Shown here piece after piece: positions 5,529-13,604 of a stretch of 50,844 bases of DNA (the stretch's first letter is position 1; every line of letters begins with the position of its first letter). This DNA is from Clostridia bacterium. GTDB lineage: Bacteria > Bacillota > Clostridia > Oscillospirales > Acutalibacteraceae. Both the position numbers and the translations under genes were made by a program. Below the pieces are notes generated by a model that saw only the letters and a list, made by a program, of their open reading frames with translations, was not told where the DNA came from and ran no database searches. The DNA lies in assembly GCA_024404095.1 (NCBI GenBank), contig JAKSQO010000020.1:1-50844 (forward strand), read 5' to 3'.

Positions 5529-6478
5529 GTAACTGTTTATGCTGCGGAAAGCCCTTACGCAGTGAATCTGCCGAGCACTTCGGGTGGCATAGTTCCTGCA
5601 TCAAAAAATTCTTCGGGACATCGGTATTCCCGGATATTGATGTTTCTCCGGAAGTCCTGAAGCAATTAGCTCTTGACAGTACAAATAAAGGATTCACTGT
5701 TCCCGGCGTTCAGAAGAAATTGTCACTCCACTTAACAGAGGGTAATAAGCCTCGTCTGACTCTTGTAAACTACCCTACAGGCTATATTCTGAAACCGCAA
5801 ACAGAAGAATATACCGCACTTCCTGAAATGGAACACGCAATTATGCAGATGGCAAAGGTAAGCGGAATACCAACTGTTCCGTTTGCACTGGTGAAAATGC
5901 CTTCACAAAACAATTCGTTTGCATATATTACAAAAAGAATTGACAGAGATAACGGAAAAATGCTCGCTATGGAGGACTTCTGCCAGCTTGACGGCCGTCT
6001 TACCGAGGATAAATACCACGGTTCCTATGAGCGTTGCGGAAAAATCGTAAATGAATATTCATGTCAGGCAAAGCTTGATATTACAGAGCTGTTTTTGAGA
6101 GTAGTTTTTTCTTTTGCAGTTGGCAATTCGGATATGCATCTCAAAAACTTCTCTTTGATAGAAACAGATGAAGGAAATGCCGAGTATAAAATTTCAGCGG
6201 CATACGATATGCTTTCCACAAATGTTATTATTCCTGCCGATAAAGAACAGATGGCACTGACGATTAACGGCAAAAAGCAAAATATTCGTTATAAGGATTT
6301 TATTGTTTTTGCCAATACAATCGGTCTTGAAGAAAACATTGCAGAGAAGTTGATTAAAAAAATCGTTAAGATGGAAAATAAATATCTCGAGATGTGCGAA
6401 TCTTCATATATGCCGGATGAAATGAAAGAATCACTTTGTGATTTAATCAAAACACGCATTGAAGTACTTAAACTTTAA
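5525..6478 (+). CDS. hipT: HipT/HipA-like serine-threonine kinase toxin (317 aa)
   Basis: This is the kinase body of a HipA family toxin. A Cys-rich start (C4, C7, C25 in a CLCCGKP...HSSC pattern) precedes the glycine-loop block FTVPGVQKKLSLHL. YILKP carries the ATP-binding Lys (about K90). The catalytic loop is GNSDMHLKNF (D203, H205, K207, N208) and the metal-binding Asp is in AAYDML (D228). All key residues are present, so an active kinase is expected. Characterised HipT and HipA phosphorylate aminoacyl-tRNA synthetases (TrpS for E. coli HipT, GltX for HipA); the target here is unknown. It is the third gene of a coupled operon after hipB and hipS. Confidence 0.85.
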   Translation: MSNCLCCGKPLRSESAEHFGWHSSCIKKFFGTSVFPDIDVSPEVLKQLALDSTNKGFTVPGVQKKLSLHLTEGNKPRLTLVNYPTGYILKPQTEEYTALPEMEHAIMQMAKVSGIPTVPFALVKMPSQNNSFAYITKRIDRDNGKMLAMEDFCQLDGRLTEDKYHGSYERCGKIVNEYSCQAKLDITELFLRVVFSFAVGNSDMHLKNFSLIETDEGNAEYKISAAYDMLSTNVIIPADKEQMALTINGKKQNIRYKDFIVFANTIGLEENIAEKLIKKIVKMENKYLEMCESSYMPDEMKESLCDLIKTRIEVLKL

Positions 6479-6498
6479 AACATAATATAATTAACAAC

Positions 6499-6541
6499 AC
6501 CTCCTTGTATTGGTGCAATCAATTCACCAAATTCAAGGAGG
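6499..6541 (+). promoter_or_regulatory. second tnpV-type leader hairpin enclosing a ribosome site
   Basis: CCTCCTTG..TTGGTG (6500-6515) pairs with CACCAA...CAAGGAGG (6525-6541), again burying AAGGAGG. The sequence from about 6490 to 6552 is a diverged direct repeat of 4168-4230. The pairing is kept although the bases differ between copies, which supports an RNA structure. Confidence 0.6.
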
Positions 6542-6549
6542 TTGTTTTT

Positions 6550-6738
6550 ATGGAGAAAGTATTATCAGACTACGAGAAAAACGATGTCACTTATCATTTG
6601 GAGGGTGACTATCTTATACCCAACCTTGTATTACCGTCAGAATATATTGAAAAGTTGGTTATGAGGATTTTTATACCACTATGTCGTCTTTTGCATACTA
6701 AATCTTCCAATTGTCGTCATAATCTAAAAGGCTTATAG
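6550..6738 (+). pseudogene. truncated second tnpV copy (62 aa frame)
   Basis: The start region has TYHLEGDYLIPNLVLPSEY, aligned with TKIGDYLIPDLTLP of the complete tnpV at 4228. Similarity ends near 6660 and the frame then reads into the 3' end of the minus-strand TPR-HEPN gene, stopping at 6738. The remaining two-thirds of TnpV is absent. The breakpoint marks the left edge of the defence-gene cargo, so the cargo probably arrived by recombination into, or deletion of, this copy. The leader hairpin and ribosome site remain intact. Confidence 0.7.
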
Positions 6739-8236
6739 GCACTACCACTTTATTTTTAGCTTCTTCTCTTTTAGGTTCTTCTGCAACATTTACACATAAT
6801 GATAAACTGATGATAGCTTCACGAAGAATTTTGAGTAACATCATTGTCGTTTCATAAAATTCTTCTTCTGAAACGTATAATGCTAATCCATCACCGTATT
6901 CTTCTATCTCATCTTTAAAAAAGCTATTGTATATTTTGGTGTATTTATGTTCCAGTGAATTTCTAATATCTTTAATTCTTTTCAATTCCGGGTTTGGAGA
7001 ATCTTCAAACTTTTCAAAGAAATCTTTACTAATCCAATATAACGATGAAAGCGCAAAATTCTTATCTGGGTTTAATACGTTTTTATAAGAGTATTTTTTT
7101 CCTCGCTCACCAGAGTCTTGCCAAATTGATCGAAAATTTATTTCCTGTTCTTTAATTCCTAAATTGAAATAGTTTTCAATAAAATATGCAATTTTATCAA
7201 ACAATCCATATAAAGTTTTAAACGACGTCTTCAGTTTTTCTATTCTGATAGAATATTGGGCATAATCTGTATAAGCTTTTATTTCGGTTTCTTTGTCTGC
7301 AAAATGCGGTTCTCTATCAAAAGCCAATGTACTGTAATAAAGATACCGTGCATAAATATACTCTTGCTTAAGTTGACTAAACATTCCGTGAAATATTGGC
7401 TTGTCATTTATATTTACAATCATATCTGGAAGTTGAATAACATCGGCAGCAAAACAAAACTCAGCGGTTGGCAAATCGTTTAATGTGTTCAGAAATAACC
7501 CGTTTTTTAAGCACCATATCCGATAAGAAAGCTCTTCTGGATTATCATAGGAATACTTTTTAAAAGTTACTTTTTTTGACAAAACATGCTCGATGAATTC
7601 TGGTGCATATATTTTTATTGAGTTCTCAAAAACAGCTTTTGCATCGTCATAAGTGTTTGGATCATCGCATTCAATAGCTTTTGTTAAACATTGGTACGCA
7701 TAACAATGAAATAAATCTCTATAATATTTATCATATTCAAGCACAGCATATTGCTGGTATGCTCTTCCCAGATTGCCAAGAGCCATTCCAAAATTTTTGT
7801 TAACTGATAGTACTTTTTTGTACTGTTCGATCGCAGCAATTTTTCTTCCGCATCGATCTAATGTGTTGGCGTAATTGGTATAGAGATTCATTTTTAATCC
7901 TGTTATATATGGCTTGTATTCCTCTTTTCTGCACTCATCTGATTCAACCAGCTTTAAGCTCTTTCTGTAATAATACAAAACTTTTTTATAGGATGACTCA
8001 TTGATACTATTTGTTAACTCAGCCAGTTCTTCATTTGCTGTACCAAGTGAATAATACATTCTGGCTTGAGAAGGATTATTTCCAATATTCAAATAATTTT
8101 CAGCTTCTGACAGTAACTCTTTTAACTTGGCAACATCTCTATTAATTGTTGCTAAATCAAATTGATATGAAAGCTCAATTGATATTTCTGAAAATGGATT
8201 ATTAATATGTTTTTGACATTTGTTTGCTCTTTTCAT
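6698..8236 (-). CDS. TPR-repeat protein with C-terminal HEPN domain (LA2681-like), candidate defence RNase
   Basis: The N-terminal 200 residues are helical repeats with TPR character, for example ALGNLGRAYQQYAVLEYDKY near 152. The C-terminal part, about 290-490, ends in a helical domain with IRNSLEHKY. R425 and H430 form an Rx4H motif of HEPN ribonucleases, most like the LA2681-type HEPN family. HEPN proteins typically cleave RNA, often tRNA, in toxin-antitoxin and abortive-infection systems. ATG at 8236 overlaps the stop of the DGQHR-TIR-like gene by 4 bp, so the two are coupled. It is the last gene of a minus-strand run beginning in the restriction-modification genes. A role as the RNA-cleaving effector is inference; the TPR part could sense a partner. 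Confidence 0.65.
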   Translation of the reverse strand: MKRANKCQKHINNPFSEISIELSYQFDLATINRDVAKLKELLSEAENYLNIGNNPSQARMYYSLGTANEELAELTNSINESSYKKVLYYYRKSLKLVESDECRKEEYKPYITGLKMNLYTNYANTLDRCGRKIAAIEQYKKVLSVNKNFGMALGNLGRAYQQYAVLEYDKYYRDLFHCYAYQCLTKAIECDDPNTYDDAKAVFENSIKIYAPEFIEHVLSKKVTFKKYSYDNPEELSYRIWCLKNGLFLNTLNDLPTAEFCFAADVIQLPDMIVNINDKPIFHGMFSQLKQEYIYARYLYYSTLAFDREPHFADKETEIKAYTDYAQYSIRIEKLKTSFKTLYGLFDKIAYFIENYFNLGIKEQEINFRSIWQDSGERGKKYSYKNVLNPDKNFALSSLYWISKDFFEKFEDSPNPELKRIKDIRNSLEHKYTKIYNSFFKDEIEEYGDGLALYVSEEEFYETTMMLLKILREAIISLSLCVNVAEEPKREEAKNKVVVPISLLDYDDNWKI

Positions 8237-9684
8237 ATTTCTCCATTTCTTGATTGTTGAAGAATTGTCTGAATTCTTGCTTTAGTTTTAGTTTTAATCT
8301 CAGAAGAATCTACAATTTTATCATAGGCAAGATGACTTACATCAAAAGGTACTGATTTGCAATTATCCCCTTCTTGAAAATAGAAAGCCATACGTCCTGT
8401 TCCAACGTGTTTTAAAGCATATCCGACTTCAATCATTACATTGTGGCGAGCTCCAGAAAGGTCGGCGATAAAAATATCGCAGTCTTTTATGTCATCATAC
8501 ATTACTTTTCTGATATCAAATGTTCCGGTATCTCTTGTACCCAAATCAGTAATGGCAAGACCTAATTCTTTGGCAACTTCTTTAATTGCTTTCACACGAC
8601 TTTCAGCTCTTGCTGTTTCATCAGCTCCATCATTTTCAGCAGAAGGGTACCATCTTGCCAAGAAAATCTTTTTAGGAACGTGTTCGTAAATTTCATCATA
8701 AAGGTTAATTACATCCTCAATATGTAATTCTTCGACTTTGCCAACATTGTTTTTCTTTATCCAAGATAGAAATCCACGATATTTAGATGGATTTGTCAGT
8801 TTATAATACGCTAATGCTCCGATAACAGCGATATTTGTTGTCGTTGCACTAATCCGGGATTCAACAAGAGCGGTTTCAATTTCTGTAAGTTGTGATTTCA
8901 GTTTATCAACGGCATTATCATCTTCTGATAGGCTACCATTTTCGATTAAAAAACCGTATAAATCAACAAAAAAGCTGCATTTTTCTGTATCTATGTATTT
9001 ACTGATTTCGGGGAAATAGGAAAAATCAATGCTTTCTATTGTTTTTCTTGCAAGATAATACTTCCATCCAAACGATGGATCGGTTTTGATTAGACTATCC
9101 GAGAAAACTTCGGAATGTTTCAGAATTACTCTTAGGTTTTCCTCCAATTTTAGAGGAATCTGTTTTGCGTTTATATTATGAAATATAGCGGTTGAATACT
9201 GCTTTTCCTCCGCATCCGTTTGACAAAGCACCAGGCAAAAAGGAACTCTGAAATCTTCAGTCACCTCATCCGCCGCAGATAAGCGATGATTGCCATCAAC
9301 ACGATTCAACTTTATCTTTGTTTCGTCAAAAGCAATATGTGCTATTTTATTCTTGTCACCAGTTTCGTGATAAAAGACACTGATATTAAATTGTCCCAAC
9401 TTTTTACTCCATTTTTCGTTTCTCAATATGGCGGTAAAAAATACGCTCACCTCATCGAAGTTCTTGTTTGTCTCCAACGAAGTTGATAACACTATTTCAG
9501 GGAAAAATTTATATTCTCCTTTGTTCAAGAAAGCTGCCATTTCGCCTTTATGGTCTTCTATCAGTTTTCGCTGAACATCCGGGTTCTCCTTTGATATTCT
9601 GCTTAATTCTTTAAAATTTGCAAATCCTCTTAAACAGAGAAATCCGCCCATTGAATATTCTAATATTCCGCTTAACTTGACCAT
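8233..9684 (-). CDS. DGQHR/DndB-like protein fused to a TIR/deoxyribosyltransferase-like domain (483 aa)
   Basis: Residues 1 to about 330 resemble the DGQHR/DndB-like group. The core is KLNRVDGNHRLSAADE (DGNHR at 130-134), followed by FHNINAKQIPLKLEENLR, a typical second block. Residues about 338-450 form a separate Rossmann-like domain: KKIFLARWYP, then DDIKDCDIFIADLSGARHN and VMIEVGYALK (E419). This is the pattern of nucleoside 2-deoxyribosyltransferase and TIR-like nucleotide-processing effectors, where the Glu before GYA is catalytic. A DNA- or modification-sensing module joined to a nucleotide hydrolase is thus suggested. The gene follows the HNH gene by 10 bp with an AGGTGAT ribosome site and overlaps the HEPN gene. 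Exact chemistry is unknown. Confidence 0.65.
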   Translation of the reverse strand: MVKLSGILEYSMGGFLCLRGFANFKELSRISKENPDVQRKLIEDHKGEMAAFLNKGEYKFFPEIVLSTSLETNKNFDEVSVFFTAILRNEKWSKKLGQFNISVFYHETGDKNKIAHIAFDETKIKLNRVDGNHRLSAADEVTEDFRVPFCLVLCQTDAEEKQYSTAIFHNINAKQIPLKLEENLRVILKHSEVFSDSLIKTDPSFGWKYYLARKTIESIDFSYFPEISKYIDTEKCSFFVDLYGFLIENGSLSEDDNAVDKLKSQLTEIETALVESRISATTTNIAVIGALAYYKLTNPSKYRGFLSWIKKNNVGKVEELHIEDVINLYDEIYEHVPKKIFLARWYPSAENDGADETARAESRVKAIKEVAKELGLAITDLGTRDTGTFDIRKVMYDDIKDCDIFIADLSGARHNVMIEVGYALKHVGTGRMAFYFQEGDNCKSVPFDVSHLAYDKIVDSSEIKTKTKARIQTILQQSRNGEI

Positions 9685-9694
9685 TTTATCACCT

Positions 9695-10336
9695 TTAGAT
9701 TTCTATTTTCTTCCCTTTCTTTCGATTGCATTCCAAGCATGTAACCCTCAAATTGCTTTCATCTGATGTTCCACCGCGTGAATATGGAATTATATGATCT
9801 ATTTCAATATCTCTATCCAATAGAATCTTCCCACAAACTTGACACGTGTTATTATCTCTTCTTGCTACTCTAATTATTGTTGCATGAGGTATGTTTCTAC
9901 TACGATTTCGCCCGAAACTTGTTTCTGTAAATGGTTCACTGACAAAATATGCAGGACATAAATGTCCGAATTCTGTGCATGATGCTTCTTTTTCAAACTT
10001 AGAAAGTTTGTGTACGAAATCACTTTCGTCATCACTCTCAACCTCTTCTTGAAAAAGTTTCCGTCGCTTATCATCCAAAGGAATATCAAAGTATTCTCCC
10101 ATTGCATTTTTTTCTAAACATTTTTTTAAATATTTTATATGCTCACGATGCTCAGAAACAAGCAATGGAGGTAATGGAAACTCTTCAACAAGTGCTCCAT
10201 ATGGACAATACTTTAGTTCCCAACATGGTTTACAAATATTGTTTAAACGACTATTTAATTCATTTCTCAAATCAGGCTCATCATCTGTTTCACAACCAAA
10301 TACATTTAATAATCGCTTGCTAAGCTTAGCTTCCAT
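9695..10336 (-). CDS. HNH endonuclease with N-terminal Cys cluster (213 aa)
   Basis: The C-terminal 50 residues are a canonical HNH nuclease: CQVCGK (C165, C168), EIDHIIPYSRGG (H181), N195, then CLECNRKK (C200, C203). The two CxxC pairs bind the structural zinc. The N-terminal part has another cluster, CKPCWELKYCPYG (C35, C38, C44), with C120 and C127 further on, which could bind zinc or an iron-sulfur cluster. ATG at 10336 lies 2 nt after the specificity-subunit stop, with its GGGAG ribosome site inside that gene, so translation is coupled to the restriction-modification genes. DNA nicking or cutting as part of a defence module is the likely role; no homing-intron context is seen. Confidence 0.75.
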   Translation of the reverse strand: MEAKLSKRLLNVFGCETDDEPDLRNELNSRLNNICKPCWELKYCPYGALVEEFPLPPLLVSEHREHIKYLKKCLEKNAMGEYFDIPLDDKRRKLFQEEVESDDESDFVHKLSKFEKEASCTEFGHLCPAYFVSEPFTETSFGRNRSRNIPHATIIRVARRDNNTCQVCGKILLDRDIEIDHIIPYSRGGTSDESNLRVTCLECNRKKGKKIEI

Positions 10337-10338
10337 AT

Positions 10339-11664
10339 CTATTCTCCCAACAATTCTTTTTCAAACTGTGCTTTGGCGGCAGACCATTCCTGCTCAGCTT
10401 CGAGCCGAAGCGTTTCCGCTTGTTTCTGCCTTCTTTTCGCTTCGTCGCATATTGTTCTTTGTTTATCAATATCAGGAATAGGAATGACTATTTTTTTCAA
10501 TTCATCAGAAACGATAGCTGGATAATTACCTCCACTGCTTCTTTGCAACATCTGCAATAAAACATAATCATCTAAAAGCATCCATTGCAAATATTCCTTT
10601 AACACATCCTTGCGTTTTAATTCCCGCAATACGCAAAAACCAGTAGAAGCTATCTGTATTTCATCATCAGGGCACTTTATCGTTGCAATAGCTCCACGGT
10701 GCGGACGTGTAGTTGAAACAATAATATCGCCATTTCTTACGATCATTTTTGCTCTACTCGGAGCATCGGAAATATTGATGTGAGAAATGTCATATTTATT
10801 CTCTCCCAAATATACATTTGATATCTCTATGTATGGAAATGCCTCATTAAAGTGATCTTTTTGATTCCACGATTCAGTGGAAAACTCCACGATATTTTCG
10901 AGCATATCAAATGGTTGTTTGCGGATTTCAGCAATCCGTCGAGCGTAAAACGGATTGTGATACTCGGGATCAATCCGTACGCCGGCAACAGCTTTCTTTT
11001 GAACTGCAAAAAGCATAGGTTTCTCGCTGGATATTTCATTCATTTTCAAAACAGAATGAATGAATGAGCTCATTCCTGCCAACAATTCATCCGCTTGCCG
11101 AAACTTGCTAGTTAACAAATTCAATTTCTCTTCTAATTCGGCAACCAAGCGAACCTGCATAGAGTATTCAGGCAAAACTGCGGGAAAATTTTCAATAAAA
11201 GATGCGGATACTCGCTGCTGTCCGGCAGATCCACTGAATGTTGCTTGTGCAGCTTTCAAAACATTTTCATTGGATAAAATTGCCCAAACAAACGGCATAT
11301 ATATCTTTTCATTTCGCTTGCGAAGAACATGAAATTCAGTTGATCCAAAACCAATTTCTGTGGGCATATCGCCGACGATACACGATTTTCCGTTTTGCAT
11401 ACACGGAGTAATCTTTGCCCAAATCAGATCGTCACGTTGAAAAGCTGTAAATCCATTTTTTACAGTTTTATATTTTACAGAATCATAAGAAACAACATTG
11501 TTTTTTTCTTGTACGTTTGTCATAGGAACAAAGCTGACATCCGACTCATCTGTGAGCACTGAACAATCAGTTTTAGGATTAACTTCAATATGATCGTTCA
11601 AAACACCATTTGCATACGGGCTCAATTTGTACTTTTTGACAAGCGCTAAATAAAATGGATACAA
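10339..11664 (-). CDS. hsdS: restriction-modification specificity (S) subunit, two target-recognition domains
   Basis: The frame is a two-TRD specificity subunit. TRD1 contains VSFVPMTNVQEKN, WAKITPCMQNGKSC and GFGSTEFHVLR. A conserved helix (MQVRLVAELEEKL) separates it from TRD2, which contains IRKQPFDMLENIVEFS, MIVRNGDIIVSTTRPHRG and GNYPAIVSDELKK. A closing helix (QEWSAAKAQFEKELLGE) follows. It sets the DNA sequence recognised by the upstream nuclease-methyltransferase. The start is problematic. TTG at 11664 is the only standard start, lacks a clear ribosome site, and the same frame stays open upstream to about 11770, reading FAVKRGYIENREIYCNP. That resembles the family pattern before TRD2, so the true N-terminus is probably longer or decayed. 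Confidence 0.82.
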   Translation of the reverse strand: MYPFYLALVKKYKLSPYANGVLNDHIEVNPKTDCSVLTDESDVSFVPMTNVQEKNNVVSYDSVKYKTVKNGFTAFQRDDLIWAKITPCMQNGKSCIVGDMPTEIGFGSTEFHVLRKRNEKIYMPFVWAILSNENVLKAAQATFSGSAGQQRVSASFIENFPAVLPEYSMQVRLVAELEEKLNLLTSKFRQADELLAGMSSFIHSVLKMNEISSEKPMLFAVQKKAVAGVRIDPEYHNPFYARRIAEIRKQPFDMLENIVEFSTESWNQKDHFNEAFPYIEISNVYLGENKYDISHINISDAPSRAKMIVRNGDIIVSTTRPHRGAIATIKCPDDEIQIASTGFCVLRELKRKDVLKEYLQWMLLDDYVLLQMLQRSSGGNYPAIVSDELKKIVIPIPDIDKQRTICDEAKRRQKQAETLRLEAEQEWSAAKAQFEKELLGE

Positions 11665-11741
11665 TGGATTACAATATATTTCTCTGTTTTCTATGTACCC
11701 CCGTTTGACAGCGAAGACGCAAAGGTCATTCGCATCGGGGG

Positions 11742-13550
11742 TTATGCGAAAAAAGGAGTTGCGTCCTTTTGGAATTCTTCAAACTTTGTAATGATTTCAT
11801 CGAGCTGAGTTTCTGTTTTTCGTCCTGTTGCATCATAGCCAATCAATTCGGGTGCAGCCATAAATATTGCTTCATTCTCATCTGGCTTTTCATTTGTTTT
11901 GCGTTTGCGAACAAAGATAATTGATGCTTTAACTCCTGCACCAAAATGGGCAAAGGCGCACTGAGGCAAGCTCACAACCGCAAGCAGTTGGAACTTCTCT
12001 AAAATAAAGTCACGCACATACTGTGAGGAACTGTTTGTCAAAATACCGTCCGGCAAAACGATTGCCGCTTTACCTTTTCCCGGCTTTAAAAATTCCCAGA
12101 TACGTTCAATAAATAGAACTTCCGAACTCTGACGAGGACGGTCTTTCTCTTTGCCTTTTTTATCCTTGGTTTTACCTAATTCATAGCCTGACAAATATGG
12201 CTTTTCTGACTTGCTGATTGTTGAGCCAAAAGGCGGATTGGTTAAAATCAAATCAAAGTTATTTTTCTTAAACCCATGGTTATGGTCATACATTTTTTCA
12301 ATGCTGTCAAGAGCATCAAAGCTGATGACGTTAGTGTGTCCGTCATCGTGCACGATCATATTCATTTTTGCTACACGGGCAATTTCATCGTTAATTTCAA
12401 TACCGTAAAGATTTTTTGAAGCAAAATCATGCCAGTAATTATAGTATTCAATGGAGTCTTTTTCGTAGTATTCTGATGCTTGTTTACGCATATAATCGAG
12501 TGCGTAAAGCAGGAATCCACCTGATCCGCAAGAAGAATCCAACACTTTCCAATCATGCTCAGGTTTCATCATTTTAACAGCAAATTCAATAATAGGACGA
12601 GGAGTGAAGTACTGACCAAAATCGCCTTTGAAAAATCCATCCATAAACTGTTCAAAAGCAACGCCTTTAACATCCAGATCGGTTTTGTTTAAATTAATAG
12701 CTTGCAAGTGGGATACAACTGTCCTAAGGACACGGTCATCAACCTTAATGGACTCTGTAAACACTTCAGGATCTTTTATTTTTTGTTCATTATAGAGGGC
12801 ATTGATACGCTCTGCAAGCTTTGAAGATGGCTCATGTGTTTTAATCTGAAACTGATACGGTTCTCCCTTTTTTCGTGGCTTCTGTTCATCACTGATTTTT
12901 ACAAAAATCAATTTACAAAGTTCGCCAAAAGCTGTAGGCGGAGACAGACGGCCACCACCCCAAAGCGTATTATGACATTTTTTGATTGCAGTGATCAATT
13001 CTTCACGGGATACTTCTTTGATATCATTTTCTGTACCTTTATAAAAACGGAATTCCTGCGGTTTTCCGTATGCTTTTGGTAAATCAGCAATGATATTTTG
13101 CTCACGTTCAAATGCACCGTATTTGTCGGTAACATCAAGTACACGGCGAGTGCCGCCAGCTACAATTACAACATAATCAGCACGAAGCTTAACCCAAGTG
13201 GCATTACCAACACCTTGCTCGATAGCCTGCAAAAACTCTGCATCGGTTACACCATCTTTTTTACATTCTACAACGGTATATGGCCGTTTGCATTCATCAT
13301 CGGAAAATACAACAATATCTGCCCTGTCATTCGGAACACGATCAGGAACAGTAACCTCAACCTTGATTCTGTTGGCAGGATATTCATATTTGTATATAAG
13401 CTCTGCCCAAAATTCTGCACGAACTATTTCTTCGGGATCGTTATAATTCTCAGTATGATTGTCCGAGGTAACATAGACAATTTTTTGTTTGCCTTCCGCA
13501 CCTATAATATTTGCATATCCGTCTTTTTTTGCTCTTTCAAGATAAGTCAT
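11742..13550 (-). CDS. fused restriction nuclease / N6-adenine methyltransferase, BcgI-like (602 aa)
   Basis: Residues 1-130 carry an HsdR-type PD-(D/E)xK nuclease domain: RADIVVFSDD (D78) and YTVVECKK (E95, K97). From about 195 onward it is an HsdM/N6-adenine methyltransferase, with GQYFTPRPI at 312-320, motif I VLDSSCGSGGFL at 337-347 and catalytic NPPF at 438-441. A separate S subunit follows. A joined nuclease-methyltransferase plus separate S subunit and no translocase subunit is the layout of type IIB enzymes such as BcgI, rather than classic type I. GGAGG precedes the ATG. It should both methylate and cut DNA at S-defined sites. It sits 54 nt after the Mrr-like gene, probably in one transcript. 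Confidence 0.83.
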   Translation of the reverse strand: MTYLERAKKDGYANIIGAEGKQKIVYVTSDNHTENYNDPEEIVRAEFWAELIYKYEYPANRIKVEVTVPDRVPNDRADIVVFSDDECKRPYTVVECKKDGVTDAEFLQAIEQGVGNATWVKLRADYVVIVAGGTRRVLDVTDKYGAFEREQNIIADLPKAYGKPQEFRFYKGTENDIKEVSREELITAIKKCHNTLWGGGRLSPPTAFGELCKLIFVKISDEQKPRKKGEPYQFQIKTHEPSSKLAERINALYNEQKIKDPEVFTESIKVDDRVLRTVVSHLQAINLNKTDLDVKGVAFEQFMDGFFKGDFGQYFTPRPIIEFAVKMMKPEHDWKVLDSSCGSGGFLLYALDYMRKQASEYYEKDSIEYYNYWHDFASKNLYGIEINDEIARVAKMNMIVHDDGHTNVISFDALDSIEKMYDHNHGFKKNNFDLILTNPPFGSTISKSEKPYLSGYELGKTKDKKGKEKDRPRQSSEVLFIERIWEFLKPGKGKAAIVLPDGILTNSSSQYVRDFILEKFQLLAVVSLPQCAFAHFGAGVKASIIFVRKRKTNEKPDENEAIFMAAPELIGYDATGRKTETQLDEIITKFEEFQKDATPFFA

Positions 13551-13604
13551 TTGTTTTTCCTCCGTAGCTTTGAAATTGAGTAGTATTCAAAAACTGTTAA
13601 TATT

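Noticed and set aside
11742..13550. Classic type I HsdM
   Set aside because: The N-terminal PD-(D/E)xK motif and the absence of an HsdR translocase gene fit a fused BcgI-like enzyme better.
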